The notes: generated from the letters alone by a model not told the origin. Shown: positions 33,401 through 43,980, counted from the stretch's first letter. The stretch: DNA of 64,000 nt from Corythucha ciliata (GCA_038030265.1 CM075940.1:6138001-6202000), one strand, 5' to 3'. Numbers and translations are program-made.

Positions 33401-35726
33401 CTAAGTTTTCCGGAGGCCCCTTCATAGCTAAAATTGAGTCAAACCGCTTGTGTGCCGTTCTTTAGTCAAATTCGTGGCTAAATTTGAAAAAATTTACTGA
33501 TTCGCGGGTAAAAGTAAAAGAAAAAGCAAAAAAAGGCCATCCCTGGAGGCAACTTCGTAACTTAATTGGACAAAAAACGCTGGTTCGCGGTTTCTAGAAT
33601 CAACTTCACGGCTAAATTAAAAGCGCTAATGTGCCCTTCTCGAGGAAAATACAAGGCTAAAATTGAGAAAAATTGCTAATTCACGGTATCTGGAGGCATT
33701 TTCACGGCTTCCACGAGCCCCCTCAAAATGTTCTGATTTCACCTTGGAATGTGATTTTTCGGCGCAGAAACTGAGCGTTTGAGGGTTATGAATGGACTCC
33801 CTCCAGTCCTGGAATGTAGCTGGGCTCACAATCCGGTTAAGAATAGTCCACAAAATCTGGGAAATGGTCGCGCTAACTGCTCTAAACAGTTTTTTTTTCC
33901 TCCACCACAACTTAGGGTCTCAAAACTTTTTCTGACTGTTCTTCGTTCTCTAGGAACCCGTTTCTTTTCACATTTACCTCGTCATTTTAAAGAAGGAATA
34001 GAGGCCACCCCCCTGCCCCATTCGCCTCCCCCCTATCACAGAATGGCGCGGATAAAATTCTCGTGCCTATTGCAGCCAATCACTTGAAACTATGAATGCA
34101 TTTTTTTTTTTTTTTTCAGCTGTTCAACATGAAAGAAAGCCAATATCCACCAAGAAAGAATTCCCTAACAACAATACTACTTACAATGTAAGTGGTACCT
34201 GAATTGTTCAAATGAAGGGATAAATTAATGAAATGTATTTTTCCCTTATAGCATCCCATCAACCAGTCAAATTTGGGAATGTACAGCCCTTTGCCGTACA
34301 ATTTGTACTCTGGTACGTTCTTACTATTTTATATCGCACCCACAAAACTTTTAATGCCATCTTATGTTCCAAAAGAAAATTATTACAATTGGCGCCAAGA
34401 AAGTGGTAACAACATCGGATCATATTACGAGGATACTAATTATGAGGAGTCTTCGGACAGTGACATAGTCGAGTCTGCCCAAAACAATAAATCAGTTGTG
34501 CATTCCGCGATGGATATTACCTGTAAACTGGTTTGTATCAAAATTCTGGGTAGCTACTCTCTGTGCTACAGTTTTGATCGTTTATTAAGGGAATCAACGG
34601 AAATTTTAATAATTCCGACGATGAAGAGATTGAAAATTATCAATTTGAGGGTAGAATTCTTGAGGATAACGCTTTTGTTTTTCAAATACAAAGTCCCTCC
34701 CCTGTGCCAGCCTACACAGACGTTCATTATATTATTGAGAGCGCGTCCAGACTCTTATTTTTGTCTGTTCATTGGGTGAGGAACATTCCGGCGTTTCAAC
34801 TTTTCAAGTAAGTTAAAACCCTGAGCTCAAACCTTGTCGGAAGAGATCTACATATCTCTTGTTTTTTTTTATTAGCGTGGACACTCAAATTTCACTGATA
34901 CGAGGCTGTTGGAATGAATTATTCGTGCTGGGCCTCGCGCAGTGCGCTCAAGCACTTTCATTACCCACAATTGTTATATCGATAGTCAATCATCTTCAAA
35001 ATTCGGTGGCCCAACAAAAAATTTCTTCTTCGAAAGTTAAAGCGGTGAGTCCGTGGAGTTCGAACTCGAAAATTCGGATTTTGTAAATTTTTTTGGGGAG
35101 GCTTTTTCAGGTGACTGACCATATTTACGCACTTCAAGACTACGTGTCCTCGATGAATTCTCTGAGCGTTGACGATCACGAATACGCCTACTTGAAACTT
35201 ATTTCGTTATTCAGTCCAGGTTTGACTCGACTTTTTTCATAAAATGATGGGTTTCTGTGACTAAAGAAACTCGTCGTGCCCCTTCCCCTCTCACTAGTCC
35301 TACAGACCACTCAACTTTCGATTCCTCAAACAGACAATCCAGGAATAAATCTTAGGCGACAAATGACAGAACTACAGGAGAAAGTTTTCCAAGAGCTCCG
35401 CGAGCAAGTCGGCGACGGCAATAACAATCGTTTCGCTCGACTCCTTCTTCGTTTACCGCCGCTCCGAGCCCTCAATCGTCACATTATGGGACAGATATTT
35501 TTCCCGGGTCTCGGAGATCAGTGTGATATCGATAATATTATACCATTTATCCTTAAAATGGATAGCACGGATTTTTTCAATGAACAAGGTATCAGGAAAC
35601 CCCCACCCATCCAACCATAATTCGGGTATTTTGCTAACGCTGAGTTCAATAGGTTCGCTTCATAGCCGAGCCATGGACGCTATATTCATCAAGTCTGAAA
35701 ACAGGAGCGACGAGGCTGCTCTATAA
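26426..35726 (+). CDS. Hr78: Nuclear receptor Hr78 (NR2C/D, TR2/TR4-like)
   Basis: Hr78 is a zinc-finger transcription factor of the nuclear-receptor superfamily, required in ecdysone-timed development in Drosophila. Coding exons are 26426-26540 (ATG at 26432), 26613-26792, 34120-34187, 34252-34312, 34376-34530, 34590-34807, 34876-35044, 35111-35219, 35334-35588 and 35653-35726. All join in frame, giving 465 residues. The DNA-binding domain starts [10 protein letters not shown], has P-box CEGCKG, and continues [14 protein letters not shown]. The sequence after the next splice, SVQHERKPI, is the family's hallmark. The ligand-binding domain (about 245-440) contains [18 protein letters not shown] and the segment [19 protein letters not shown], then [18 protein letters not shown]. 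Exon 1 has an acceptor just before it, so a non-coding 5' exon is expected. The N-terminal domain is short. The 34376 acceptor is the least certain border. Confidence 0.92.
27364..27521. mobile_element. Palindromic MITE, copy 1
   Basis: A 158-bp element has inverted ends of about 50 bp, beginning ATTCGCCTTGATCATAATTC and, on the other strand, ATTCGCCTATTTCATAATTC. Two more copies lie at 59129-59274 and 61591-61747. It sits in the large Hr78 intron. No target-site duplication could be fixed by eye. Confidence 0.85.
27541..27767. repeat. Direct repeat of about 33 bp, spacing 194 bp
   Basis: GGTTCTCTAGTGTATAC occurs at about 27556 and 27750, with similar text before each (CACCTGGT...). A weaker relative, CTAGTATATACTCAGGC, lies near 27235. 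It may be part of a decayed LTR next to the gypsy element, but that is not shown. Confidence 0.55.
28102..28555 (-). pseudogene. Gypsy integrase C-terminal part
   Basis: The frame continues the integrase cut at 30492. It reads [16 protein letters not shown] and [16 protein letters not shown], the typical end of the catalytic core and start of the C-terminal region in gypsy elements. Host sequence resumes right at the LINE left edge, which shows the two integrase pieces were once contiguous. Confidence 0.85.
28557..30489 (+). mobile_element. 5'-truncated LINE nested in gypsy integrase
   Basis: This is a LOA/Jockey-like LINE of the same kind as the copy at 13350-16860. It begins within the reverse transcriptase and ends in a run of about 30 A (30461-30491). 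The word AAGTT flanks both sides (28552-28556 and about 30490-30494), consistent with a short target-site duplication, although the A-tail makes its exact length ambiguous. Gypsy sequence is continuous across the insertion. This gives a clear order of events: gypsy into Hr78 intron, then LINE into gypsy. Confidence 0.9.
28605..30372 (+). pseudogene. LINE ORF2 C-terminal half, broken
   Basis: The reverse-transcriptase catalytic motif reads FVDHGAIVV where FADDGAIVV is expected, so two residues of the active-site motif are lost. [14 protein letters not shown] follows. RNase [10 protein letters not shown] (about 29535), AEVVAID and [11 protein letters not shown]. After a frameshift near 29860, the C-terminal part reads [18 protein letters not shown] and a [18 protein letters not shown] zinc motif, ending at a TAG at 30370. 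A second break lies near 29080-29160. Confidence 0.88.
30500..33124 (-). pseudogene. Gypsy gag-pol remnants
   Basis: Capsid: [17 protein letters not shown] near 33100. Protease: [13 protein letters not shown] near 32510, where the usual DTG/DSG reads DTSS, so catalysis is doubtful. Reverse transcriptase: [10 protein letters not shown] and [14 protein letters not shown], with the catalytic middle scrambled. RNase [15 protein letters not shown] and the [13 protein letters not shown] end. Integrase: the CHQC zinc part, [15 protein letters not shown], and HRTTAYHP with SNGLVERQ at 30500-30550. Each part lies in a different frame. Confidence 0.8.
33150..33720 (-). repeat. Type A array, inverted orientation
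   Basis: Units such as CGCGGGTAAAAGTAAAAG and GGCTAAAATTGAGAAAAATT are the reverse complement of the type A unit. About six to eight weak copies fill the right part of the Hr78 intron. Confidence 0.6.
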
Positions 35727-36626
35727 CAATCTGATTAAATACATGTGAAATCATGTACTGGTTTGATTCAAAATATCCAGTTTTATTAGGCTCTGCTTCT
35801 TAAAATTTCGAGCGAAACATGAAGTTTTCTTGAAATTATTTATTTCGAGTACACATTTGGGGGACCAGATGTTTATTTAAGACCATTTAAAATCACTAAC
35901 AAAGTAAGAAATATATTTCCTGTAAATGATAAGAGTTTTCCATTCGTCTCCCCAATTATTATCTCATAGCTCCCCTTTTACAAGCGAGAGTTTTGAGTTT
36001 TTTGTGCGTGATTAAATTATTGAAACTATATTGACAATAACAATACAATAATTTTGTACGGGATTAGCGAAAGGGCCTGTTCCTTAGGGCCTACAGTTGT
36101 TTATTAAAATTATAACGTTTATATTTTTAATCGAAAACTATTCAAAATATTAGGGAGTAAGTATCTGTATAAGCCTAGCAGTTGTTGCATAATTATTGAT
36201 CAACTTCAGCTCCCCCCCTCCTCATATGCCCATACCGAGGAACGGAAATGCTTGTTTTAATTTTTTTCTTAAATCAAAATCTTAAACTTGACGATACGAG
36301 ACTGATTCTAACTTCTCTCCACTTAAGACCCCTCTCCGGGGGGGGGGGAATACGAAGGGGCGTTATAATTTTAACAATGGGTTATTTCATATAACACGCC
36401 TTCGAGCTTGAGCCCCTGGTCTTCTCTGATTTCCTCTAAATGTCTCACATGCCTACCTCAATACTCTTTGAACTCTCCCTAAGAAATAATCTAGGGCTGT
36501 AGATATTTTGAAGACATCTAAACCGCCCAATGTTGTTTGCCCTCCCCCCACCATTTTAATCTTCAGCTGATAATGCTTTTTCTGGGTTAACCGTCTCAAG
36601 AGAGACTTTGGAATGACATGATAATC

Positions 36627-36786
36627 GTCAAGACTTGAAAAGCAAAAAACGGAAAATCGACGAGCGAAGGGGAATTTCTGTTTTCTTGTCGATATATGAA
36701 GTAGCCTCGTGCATAAGTTCAAGGTGACAAGAAAACAGAAATTCCCCTTGGCTCGAAAGTTTTCCGTGCTTTAGTTTTCAAGGCAA
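36627..36786. repeat. Fold-back of about 60-bp arms
   Basis: The left arm 36627-36692 and the right arm 36724-36786 are near reverse complements. The core words are AAGGGGAATTTCTGTTTTCT on the left and AGAAAACAGAAATTCCCCTT on the right, and pairing extends outward through ACGGAAAA/TTTTCCGT and CTTGAAAA/TTTTCAAG. The loop is about 31 bp. It could be a MITE remnant or, if transcribed, a long hairpin in the Hr78 3' UTR. Confidence 0.85.
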
Positions 36787-37375
36787 CAAAAATTCGGTGG
36801 TTTTGCTGTCCTAAAAATAACTGCAACCCTAGATGATGACACCCGTCATTTCATTCATGTCCGCCCTTCGAAATTAGGGAAAAGAGACTGTATCAGAACA
36901 AAAATGTTGTTGTTTTTTTTTAAGTGATCCCTGCGAGCTTCCTTGTAAATTAACTTTGTTATTGTAATTATAATACTATAAACAAATCGAGTGCTAAAAA
37001 TAATTATGATAATAACTATCAGTTAATGTGCAATGAATCCAAAGACAATAATTTAGTATTTTTGGAGTTGAGTATTTTTAAGTGAAGTTTCTTATTTCTT
37101 TTATGTCATAATTTTAAATGTTACAGCTTCTTTCGCGTTTGAAAGACCTCTTCCCGCGCCTTGTATTTCAAAGAATCGCTTAGCTGACAATAAATGCATA
37201 GAGTGACCTTCATACGTTTTCCTTGCTGTGTAATATAATATATATATATTTTGTATTGTGATACATCGAACCTCTTTTAATATTATATTGATTATTATTA
37301 ATTGATTGTTGAACACATATTTTATGCTATTATTTATTATTCAATAATGTGCAATGTACTTGGTCTTGTTTGTAA

Positions 37376-37381
37376 AATAAA
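37376..37381 (+). promoter_or_regulatory. Candidate polyadenylation signal of Hr78
   Basis: AATAAA, with GT-rich text shortly upstream (TGGTCTTGTTTGT). It faces the minus-strand signal at 37628, so the two genes converge. Confidence 0.5.
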
Positions 37382-37627
37382 GGATTACTGAAAGACCAAT
37401 TATGGTGTAATTTTGGTTTAAGAAGCACTCTTCTTCTCAATCATTTGGCAACCTTGTCGCTCAGACAAATGGCAAGGGTGGGGGGGAAGACTGTGAGCAC
37501 TCCCCACTAAGCTGCCAGAAGCTTTGTTCGGTGGTTGCTGCCAGTACAGAAAACGAGACAGTTGCCATGGGGAAAAGTGTTTTTGACCAATGAAATTGTT
37601 GTGATTTTTTTTTTTTTTTTCTTGTTT

Positions 37628-37633
37628 TATTAG
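37628..37633 (-). promoter_or_regulatory. Polyadenylation signal of the C2H2 gene
   Basis: On the minus strand AATAAAAC follows the C2H2 gene stop by about 70 bp, with an A-run right after it. Confidence 0.6.
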
Positions 37634-37699
37634 CAATACTGGAAGAAGCCACCGAACAAAGCTTGAGTTCTTCTTATAACGCCACGAGTGTAGAGAAAG

Positions 37700-38964
37700 C
37701 TAGGGCGTTGTGCTGCGCTGTAAAGTGAGCGCTCTTTCAAGTTTCAACTCGTTAGCGAGACGTAAATTCTCGAATAAGGTGTCGTTGAGAATGTGACGAT
37801 TTCTTTCACTGTCCAACAGTGCGAGGACGCGGTGTGACGTTTCATCGTCCAGTCTCGCTTGATTTGGGTCAAGGCCCAACTGATGGAGTCGATGAGCTAG
37901 GAGACTCACAGGAGAGATCGATTTGTTGAATGATTTCAACGACTCGTCCGTGGAATCGGATGTCTATGTGTGGAACGGGGGGGGGGGGTAAAAGAGAACA
38001 ACGGTGAGCTACAAAATTAAGGTGGTTGCAAAACATTTTGGGAGGAGGGGCGGAGCCTAGCTTTGGCCTCGACATCTTCTCTCCCCCCCCCCCACAAGCG
38101 TAGTTAATTACCCTGCCTGTCTCAATTTTATTTCAACTTGAACCCCCAGATTATCGAGAACCAATTTTAAATTTCATTTTTTTTGTCTCTATGATTTACT
38201 ATTTTTAAAATGTCTTAATATTAACCGGTAGGATAAGGCACAAGGGACTAACTTCTTCGCCACTACCCCTTCGCTAACTAGTTTACTAGTTTTGGTTTCT
38301 ACTTTTATAAATCCTGCGTGTTTCCTTCCACGCAAAACCCCCGCGGGAAACCGAGAAACTATTCGCCAAAGTTGTAGTATCAGAATGAATAAGAAATGTA
38401 AATAGTAGGATGGGTGGGGGGTGCTTGAAGGTATCAAATGACTCTGGGCTGGATGAAAGGTTGAGGCTTGCCTTCCAAAAATAGTGGTGGTGAATTCGTA
38501 CCACAATGAAAAATAATCGCCTTGTTTATTGTATCGGAACCCCCACCCCACCCCTTCACTGACCAGTAGAAATCGTCTACGACAGAAGATTCTTAATTTG
38601 GTCATATGCTCAGATCACAACAAAGCAGAGCCCTGCCTTTTTTATGTCTTTCCCCTTCCCCCCTGTGAATTCGCCCACGGAGATGATAAACTTTAAAAAT
38701 TTATGTGAAAGCTGTTGTATAAACACGTTCTCTTACGTTTTCGCTTCCGGACGACGTCTCGTTGTCGGTATCATCCAAATTGACAATGAAGTGATTGAAT
38801 TTATCGAGTAGACGTTGAAGACGCTGAGTCGCTTCCTTGTGCCGTCTAGACACGTGCCGAGAAAGGTACTCGCTCGAAATGAAAGCTTTTCCACAGTCGC
38901 TACACTTTTTATGACTTAATTCCCCTTTTTTCAAATTTATAGCTAAGACTGTGTTTCTTGTCAT
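37700..38964 (-). CDS. Small C2H2 zinc-finger protein (DZIP1-like?)
   Basis: Two exons, 38734-38964 and 37700-37963, join in phase 0 with GT-AG borders and give 164 residues. One C2H2 finger lies at about residues 21-43 (CSDCGKAFISSEYLSRHVSRRH), followed by a Gln/Arg/Leu-rich helix. An acidic Ser/Thr stretch spans the splice. The tail is helical and charged (LLAHRLHQLGLDPNQARLDD...). The finger resembles that of DZIP1, a ciliary protein, but the DZIP1 N-terminal domain is not seen and the protein is far too short for that family. Either 5' exons are missing or this is a distinct small zinc-finger protein. The start is the first ATG in the exon; no acceptor was obvious just before it. Confidence 0.6.
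37964..38733 (-). other. Intron of the C2H2 gene
   Basis: This is spacer with G and C homopolymer runs near 37977 and 38086. An open frame at 38189-38605 lacks any recognisable feature. Confidence 0.5.
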
Positions 38965-39059
38965 TTACCGTTTATACACGTTGATGTTCAAGGGTCACTG
39001 CTTTCTTTATTTTTATCGTTGCCTTAGAAACGCTAAAGCTTGCGCGGTGACGCTGTTCG

Positions 39060-39110
39060 AAATAAACGTGTGTTATTTATTTGTTGTGCTATTTATTTCG
39101 ATGTGTACCA
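39060..39110 (-). promoter_or_regulatory. Polyadenylation signals of paralogue 1
   Basis: The minus strand reads AATAAATAG and AATAAATAACAC here, about 100-140 bp after the stop. AT-rich text on both strands makes the exact signal ambiguous. Confidence 0.5.
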
Positions 39111-39207
39111 TATTTAACAAAAATACATAACAAGTGAGGATGAATCAGGTAACATAAATTTGTACTTTACATATATGTATGACAAACAATAATTCAAACA
39201 ACAAAAA

Positions 39208-40322
39208 CTACAGTGCATTGTTACTAAGCATTGTAGTAAGTCCTGAAAACAACATATTTTTAGAAAATGTACAGTGGGGGTAAGCCTTCGAGCAATCATC
39301 TCCGTTCTCTCCTCTCTTCAACGCTGATTTCAGTTTAGAACCGTCAATGATGAAATTAATTAAAGAATTGCTGAAACGTAATAAAGATGAAAATCATATA
39401 TTGTTCAGACGCTGTGAAAATGGTGTGTACCTCGAGTCCTCAATCAGTTTTTTACGCGTCTGACTCGAAGACATTTGAACGTAAGAACACGCCGCTCGCT
39501 CAAGGCACTCGATTGAATTTATGTGATTCTCTTGAAGGGCCTGGTCAACCCTTTGTAAAAACTTGTATACGCCGCTGGTGCCACTTTCATCACCTAGGGC
39601 GTTGACAATTTGTTTTAAAATGAGTTTCCGAGCGTTCTGTTTTGTTTTTTTATTAATTTACTTCGCGAGTATGAGTTGCCATAATATCCAGCGTGAGGAG
39701 GCGAAAATATATGCGCCACTTTAGGGGCAAGTAGAGCCACTCCGAGACCGAGAAGTGTCCCCAAGAAGACGCCCCCTAATTCTATTTTAACTGGTGAATT
39801 CGCGCCGTAACCCTGGTGGAAACAGAAACGCATAAGCATTCAGTTTTCGAACATTAGTCGAGTAAAAATGAACACTTGATAAGGTTTCTGAGGGTGATGA
39901 CTGGTTGAAATTATGGAAATTCAGCCGGTACCTGTAAATCAGATCCGAGCGTTAGGGGAATCCCAAATCTCGCCTTTTGACTCGGGTCCGAAGCGTTATT
40001 GTCGTTTACGTCGTTTGAAATCGACGGCCCATCACCAAACCGGAATGGATTTGACGTTGTTTCACTGAACCAATAATATTGTAATTAGTGCAAGATTTTT
40101 ATAAGCGTTGAATAGCGGCAAGCGCTAATGTATTTTGCTAACGCGGCAATGCGTTCAATTTAAAATTTTACTCGCATTAGCTCACGAATACAGTACCTCA
40201 AGATCTCTTTAAATATGTTCTTGAGATAAAAAATAAAATTATTTGCATACGACTCACCTATAATGCCCGTAAACCAATACGCTGAGACAAATCAGTGACA
40301 AAGTCGTGAAAATTAAATTCAT
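39208..40322 (-). CDS. Small signal-peptide protein, family unknown, paralogue 1
   Basis: Five exons, 40258-40322, 39932-40064, 39662-39812, 39431-39593 and 39208-39370, join in frame to 224 residues. It begins with a clear signal peptide (MNLIFTTLSLICLSVLVYG). A polar linker follows, then a hydrophobic segment (GGVFLGTLLGLGVALLAPKV, about 75-95). The C-terminal domain has two short cysteine pairs, ECLERAACSY and DDCSKAYPHC. The exon layout, the PKV after the hydrophobic segment, the R-V-x-x-AL helix and the cysteine pairs all match the gene at 43981-44913. I do not recognise the family. It is likely secreted or a single-pass membrane protein. Confidence 0.78.
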
Positions 40323-41529
40323 TTCGAAGAAATTTTTTTTTTCAAGAGGGAAGATGATTTCTCGACACTTCTATGAATGACACTGCACAGATGGCAACTG
40401 ATACTTGACGTTTTTATACTTGGATCTTCCGAATGGAACGTTGGTGACTTTCTCGTTTGTTTCAGACCGCTAGCATGTGACGATTTATTGTGTACGATTT
40501 TTTCATGTCATAATATTTCAGATGGAGAGGGGTCAGGTGGAAGGGTTCAAAGATTCGAGAGGAAGCACACTTTCTTCCTTTTCATAGTAACAAAAAATGA
40601 TTGTCCTTCCGCACACATGAAGTGGAGTTTATGGGTAGGAGCGCGCTACGAGACGTTATCGGTGTAACGAACCTTGGCAATAATTATTTCGACGAAGTTT
40701 TCAACAAAGTTATTTTGCATTATGTCTTACATAACATTATTAAGTCCAATTTTGTTTACAGTTGCTCCCCCTCATTGTACGAATTATATTAAAATTAAAG
40801 TCACAATTCGCCTGTATTATGTAATGGCTTGGCAACCTATAAGTGGAAGTGGAACGCTGTCACTCTTATGTCAAACAACAATAAATGGAGAATTTTCAAT
40901 TTCCTTACTGATAAATGAAATATTGACCTCAATGCATTCCGATCAAAACTGGATGCGCTCAATTAAAGCAGCCAAAAAACTTGAAAATCACGAGGTCGTT
41001 CGCCCAGTGGTCGTTCTATCAAAAATCCCCGGGTCTAAAAACCCGCGTTCCATGATTCACAACACAAGTTCCGGGGAGGCTTAAATACTGTCACCTTTGT
41101 AGCGAAAAATGTGTTTTTTAAGTAAAATTTCAAGGTTTTACGGTGCGAACTGTCCACTTTAATTGTCAAGTATCCGAATTGAAGGGTGAAATTTGACGGT
41201 TTCCTAGTCTAGTGGGGGTCGTATAATTTTGCTTTCAAGGTCAATGGTCAGTTGAAATATTGGAAATGATCAGCCTCGCGGACTCAGAAGACCAAAGTTC
41301 GAGCCTAAATTGACTGTTTCCTGTATGAACTGTAGACTTATGGGGTGAAGTTAGCACTTTCCGAGAAAATAGGGCATAGCCTGTTTCTATGGCTACATTA
41401 CCTGTTGTTGGGCCTCTATTTGCTAGTTTTTAGAGGGTGAGTTGCTGGCTATGCACAAAGGATAAAATTGACTCCTAAAATTGAGGCCCCGGACAGGAAC
41501 ATTCGACTAGGAGGCTCTAGAACTTCTCA
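40323..41529. other. Intergenic between divergent paralogues, left part
   Basis: There is no convincing gene. Open frames at 40377-41084 on the plus strand overlap the 5' side of paralogue 1 and show no domain or clean splice borders. Promoters for paralogue 1 must lie near 40330. Confidence 0.45.
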
Positions 41530-42500
41530 AAGGCCTCGAACTTGGATTTTACTAGGGCTGAAAACGCACGATATTTCCAGCGAGTAACGGTTTTTTGTGT
41601 TGCTGTATGTCAAAAAACTGGAATTTATAGACTCCAGAAACTTGAAAAACAATTTTGGCCGTAGATCACTAAATGAACAATAGTATTTGGCGGATTTGGC
41701 TTGCTGAAAAACCAATTTCACGGGTTTGCCCTATTCAAAAATCAATTTCGCTGCTTTTTCACGCTAAAAAAACATTTGCGTCAGACTCAATAAAAAAAAA
41801 TCAATTTCTCTGATTTCGCTCACAAAAAAGAAAGAAAGAAAAAAAAATGGGCGATTCTAGCTTCTCTAAAACACTAATTTCGCGGGTCTCACTCGCTAAA
41901 AAGACCATAATCGTGGGTTTGGGTCACCGAATACATATACAATTTGGCAAATTTTGCAAGAAGAAACAGAAATTATGCGGGTTTACCTCATTCAAAAACA
42001 TTTCGTGAATTTGGTAGGCTGAAAATCCATTTTCGTGGGTCTGGCTCACTGAAAAAACCATTTGGCGGGGGGTTTTCTTAACGAAACCCCAAAAACATAT
42101 TCGCATATCCTTAACATTTTCGTTGGTTTCATTCGCTAAAAAAAAACGGTTTCGCGTGACGGGCTCGTTAAAATGCCATTTTCACGTATTTTTCTAGCTA
42201 AAAACCGAATTTCGCTCGTTAAAAAATATTCGCAATTCTTACTAACTAAAGCCCTGTTCACACGATGCAATGTTTGAAGCTGTATTGCATGCAGGTTTTT
42301 CCAAAACATCCGGTCACTACCAAGGAATATATGTTTTTAAAAAACCAGCATGCTATATAGCTTCAAACATTGCATCGTGTGAACAGGGGCTTTTCCAATT
42401 CTGCGGGGTTTGCTCGGTTCAAAAAACCATTTTCAAGGTCTGGCTAACTAAAAAACAAATTCCGTGGGTTTGACTGTTTGGAAACCCAATTTCATGGGAT
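41530..42500. repeat. Type B array, inverted orientation
   Basis: About twenty imperfect units are present with text like AAAAACCAATTTCGCGGGTT and a following TGGCTCACTGA. This is the reverse complement of the type B unit at 23230. A 140-bp MITE interrupts it at 42251-42390. Confidence 0.75.
42251..42390. mobile_element. Perfect-looking 140-bp MITE
   Basis: Both ends read GCCCTGTTCACACGATGCAA or GCCCCTGTTCACACGATGCA inward, and the complementarity runs for about 42 bp with few mismatches. It interrupts the type B array, which continues on both sides. The target duplication is unclear. The arms are much better preserved than the array, so insertion is more recent. Confidence 0.88.
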
Positions 42501-43980
42501 CACCTCATTGAAATGATCCATTTCACCCTGTTGGTAGGAGGGAGGGGAAACATGTTCCAACGTGCTATAAGCATTGGCCGAACACCGAATTCTTGCTGCG
42601 GTGGGTGGTAGGAGGGAAATTCCAGCCCTTTCCTGAAGTTCCAAATCTGGCTACGCGCTAGTTGATGACTATTAACTTGACAATTAAAGGCTTGATGTGA
42701 GTTCCTGTCGGGTTCACCGAAATTACAGTAGTTTCCGAGCCTTGGGAGTCTCCCAGGGACCACAATTTCACGTTTAGCTGCGAAAGTATCACTTTCTGAG
42801 GGGTAAAATTGTCAATTTTGGACAGAAAAAAGAATAGAAGGCTGCAACGATAGTTTCCAAGCAGAGGAGACCCTTCTGTCCACATTTGGCTTGTGGAGAA
42901 GAACTTGAAATGACGATTTCCATCGCTAAGTTCTGAGTTGATGAATTATACTGTTTTGGATGGTTGAACAATCTGTTTTCATACCAAAAATTAAATTTTA
43001 AGGATACAAGTAGATTTTTTAGTTGTAGTTTAGTTGCTGAGTTTTAGTGCAGCTTTTAGTTGTAAAGTGAAATCGTTCAGTTCTGCGAATTCCTTGCGAA
43101 AAATGACTTTTCAAGTGGCCGATGTAGCCACTTTCTGCAAAATGGATGCGACCTTTTTTAGGTTTTCTTCTTCGGGGAAATGCCCTTGTTTTTTTTCATT
43201 CCAAACCAGGTTTAGTGGCTAAAATACTCGACGTTTAAAGACCCGGTGAGGAACCAATTTGGAGAAATTGTTTTCATAATGGAAAGGCCTTTTTTTTGCC
43301 ATTTTTACACCGTTTAAAGACGCCCGCTCCGCCCCCCGCCACAACTATCTGCCTCCTTCGCGGAGAATACTAGCCGCGGACTTCAATGATTTGCCGAAAA
43401 TAAGTGAAAAGTTCTCTCGTTGTTGTCACTCTAGCGTGATTGTCTTCTTAATTGTTCTTGGCGTTCCCTCTCCTTTGCTTCTTTCACTCCCGGAACAAGA
43501 TCACTTCACCGTAAAATGTCACATATAAAGTAGCGTGAAAATATTTTTTTTGGCAATATTTTCCTCGCTCTTTGTACGTTCCTATCAAGGACTGAATCAT
43601 CTCTTTTAAAAAACCGAAAAAAGGTACGCTTTCATAATTTTGCTTAATTTGAATTGTTGAAATTTTACGTTTGAATTTCTCAGTATGGCAAATTTCGACG
43701 TAGATTCGTAAAGCTGCGCAGTTTTTATAAATTGTTTTAGCTTGTCTCTCTCAGGTAAAAATGACGGTTAACCTAATGTTGGCACTATTTGCTCTGGCTA
43801 GACATCAAGTTAATTAATTTGGAATATTTTTAGACAAATATTGTACGTTTCAAACTCGTTGGTTCAACCCTTTTATTCATTTTTGAGAAAATCTGACCGT
43901 ATCAGAATAGCAGGGATGAGGAGGTGGTGGAGAGGGTGCTTTCTTCTGTGTTAGGATTAAAAGACTAATTGGTTTCTCAG
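42501..43980. other. Intergenic, upstream of paralogue 2
   Basis: Mixed unique sequence with no recognised gene. It should contain the promoter of the gene at 43981; no motif can be named with confidence. Confidence 0.4.

Larger units (their letters stand above)
35727..37381 (+). other. Probable Hr78 3' UTR
   Basis: There is no gene on the plus strand between the Hr78 stop and AATAAA at 37376-37381, the first clear plus-strand polyadenylation signal noted. The tract is AT-rich and contains a long fold-back at 36627-36786. An earlier cryptic signal could shorten it. Confidence 0.5.

Noticed and set aside
40377..41084. Plus-strand frames that might be a gene between the paralogues
   Set aside because: No domain or signal peptide, unclear splice sites, and composition like the spacer.
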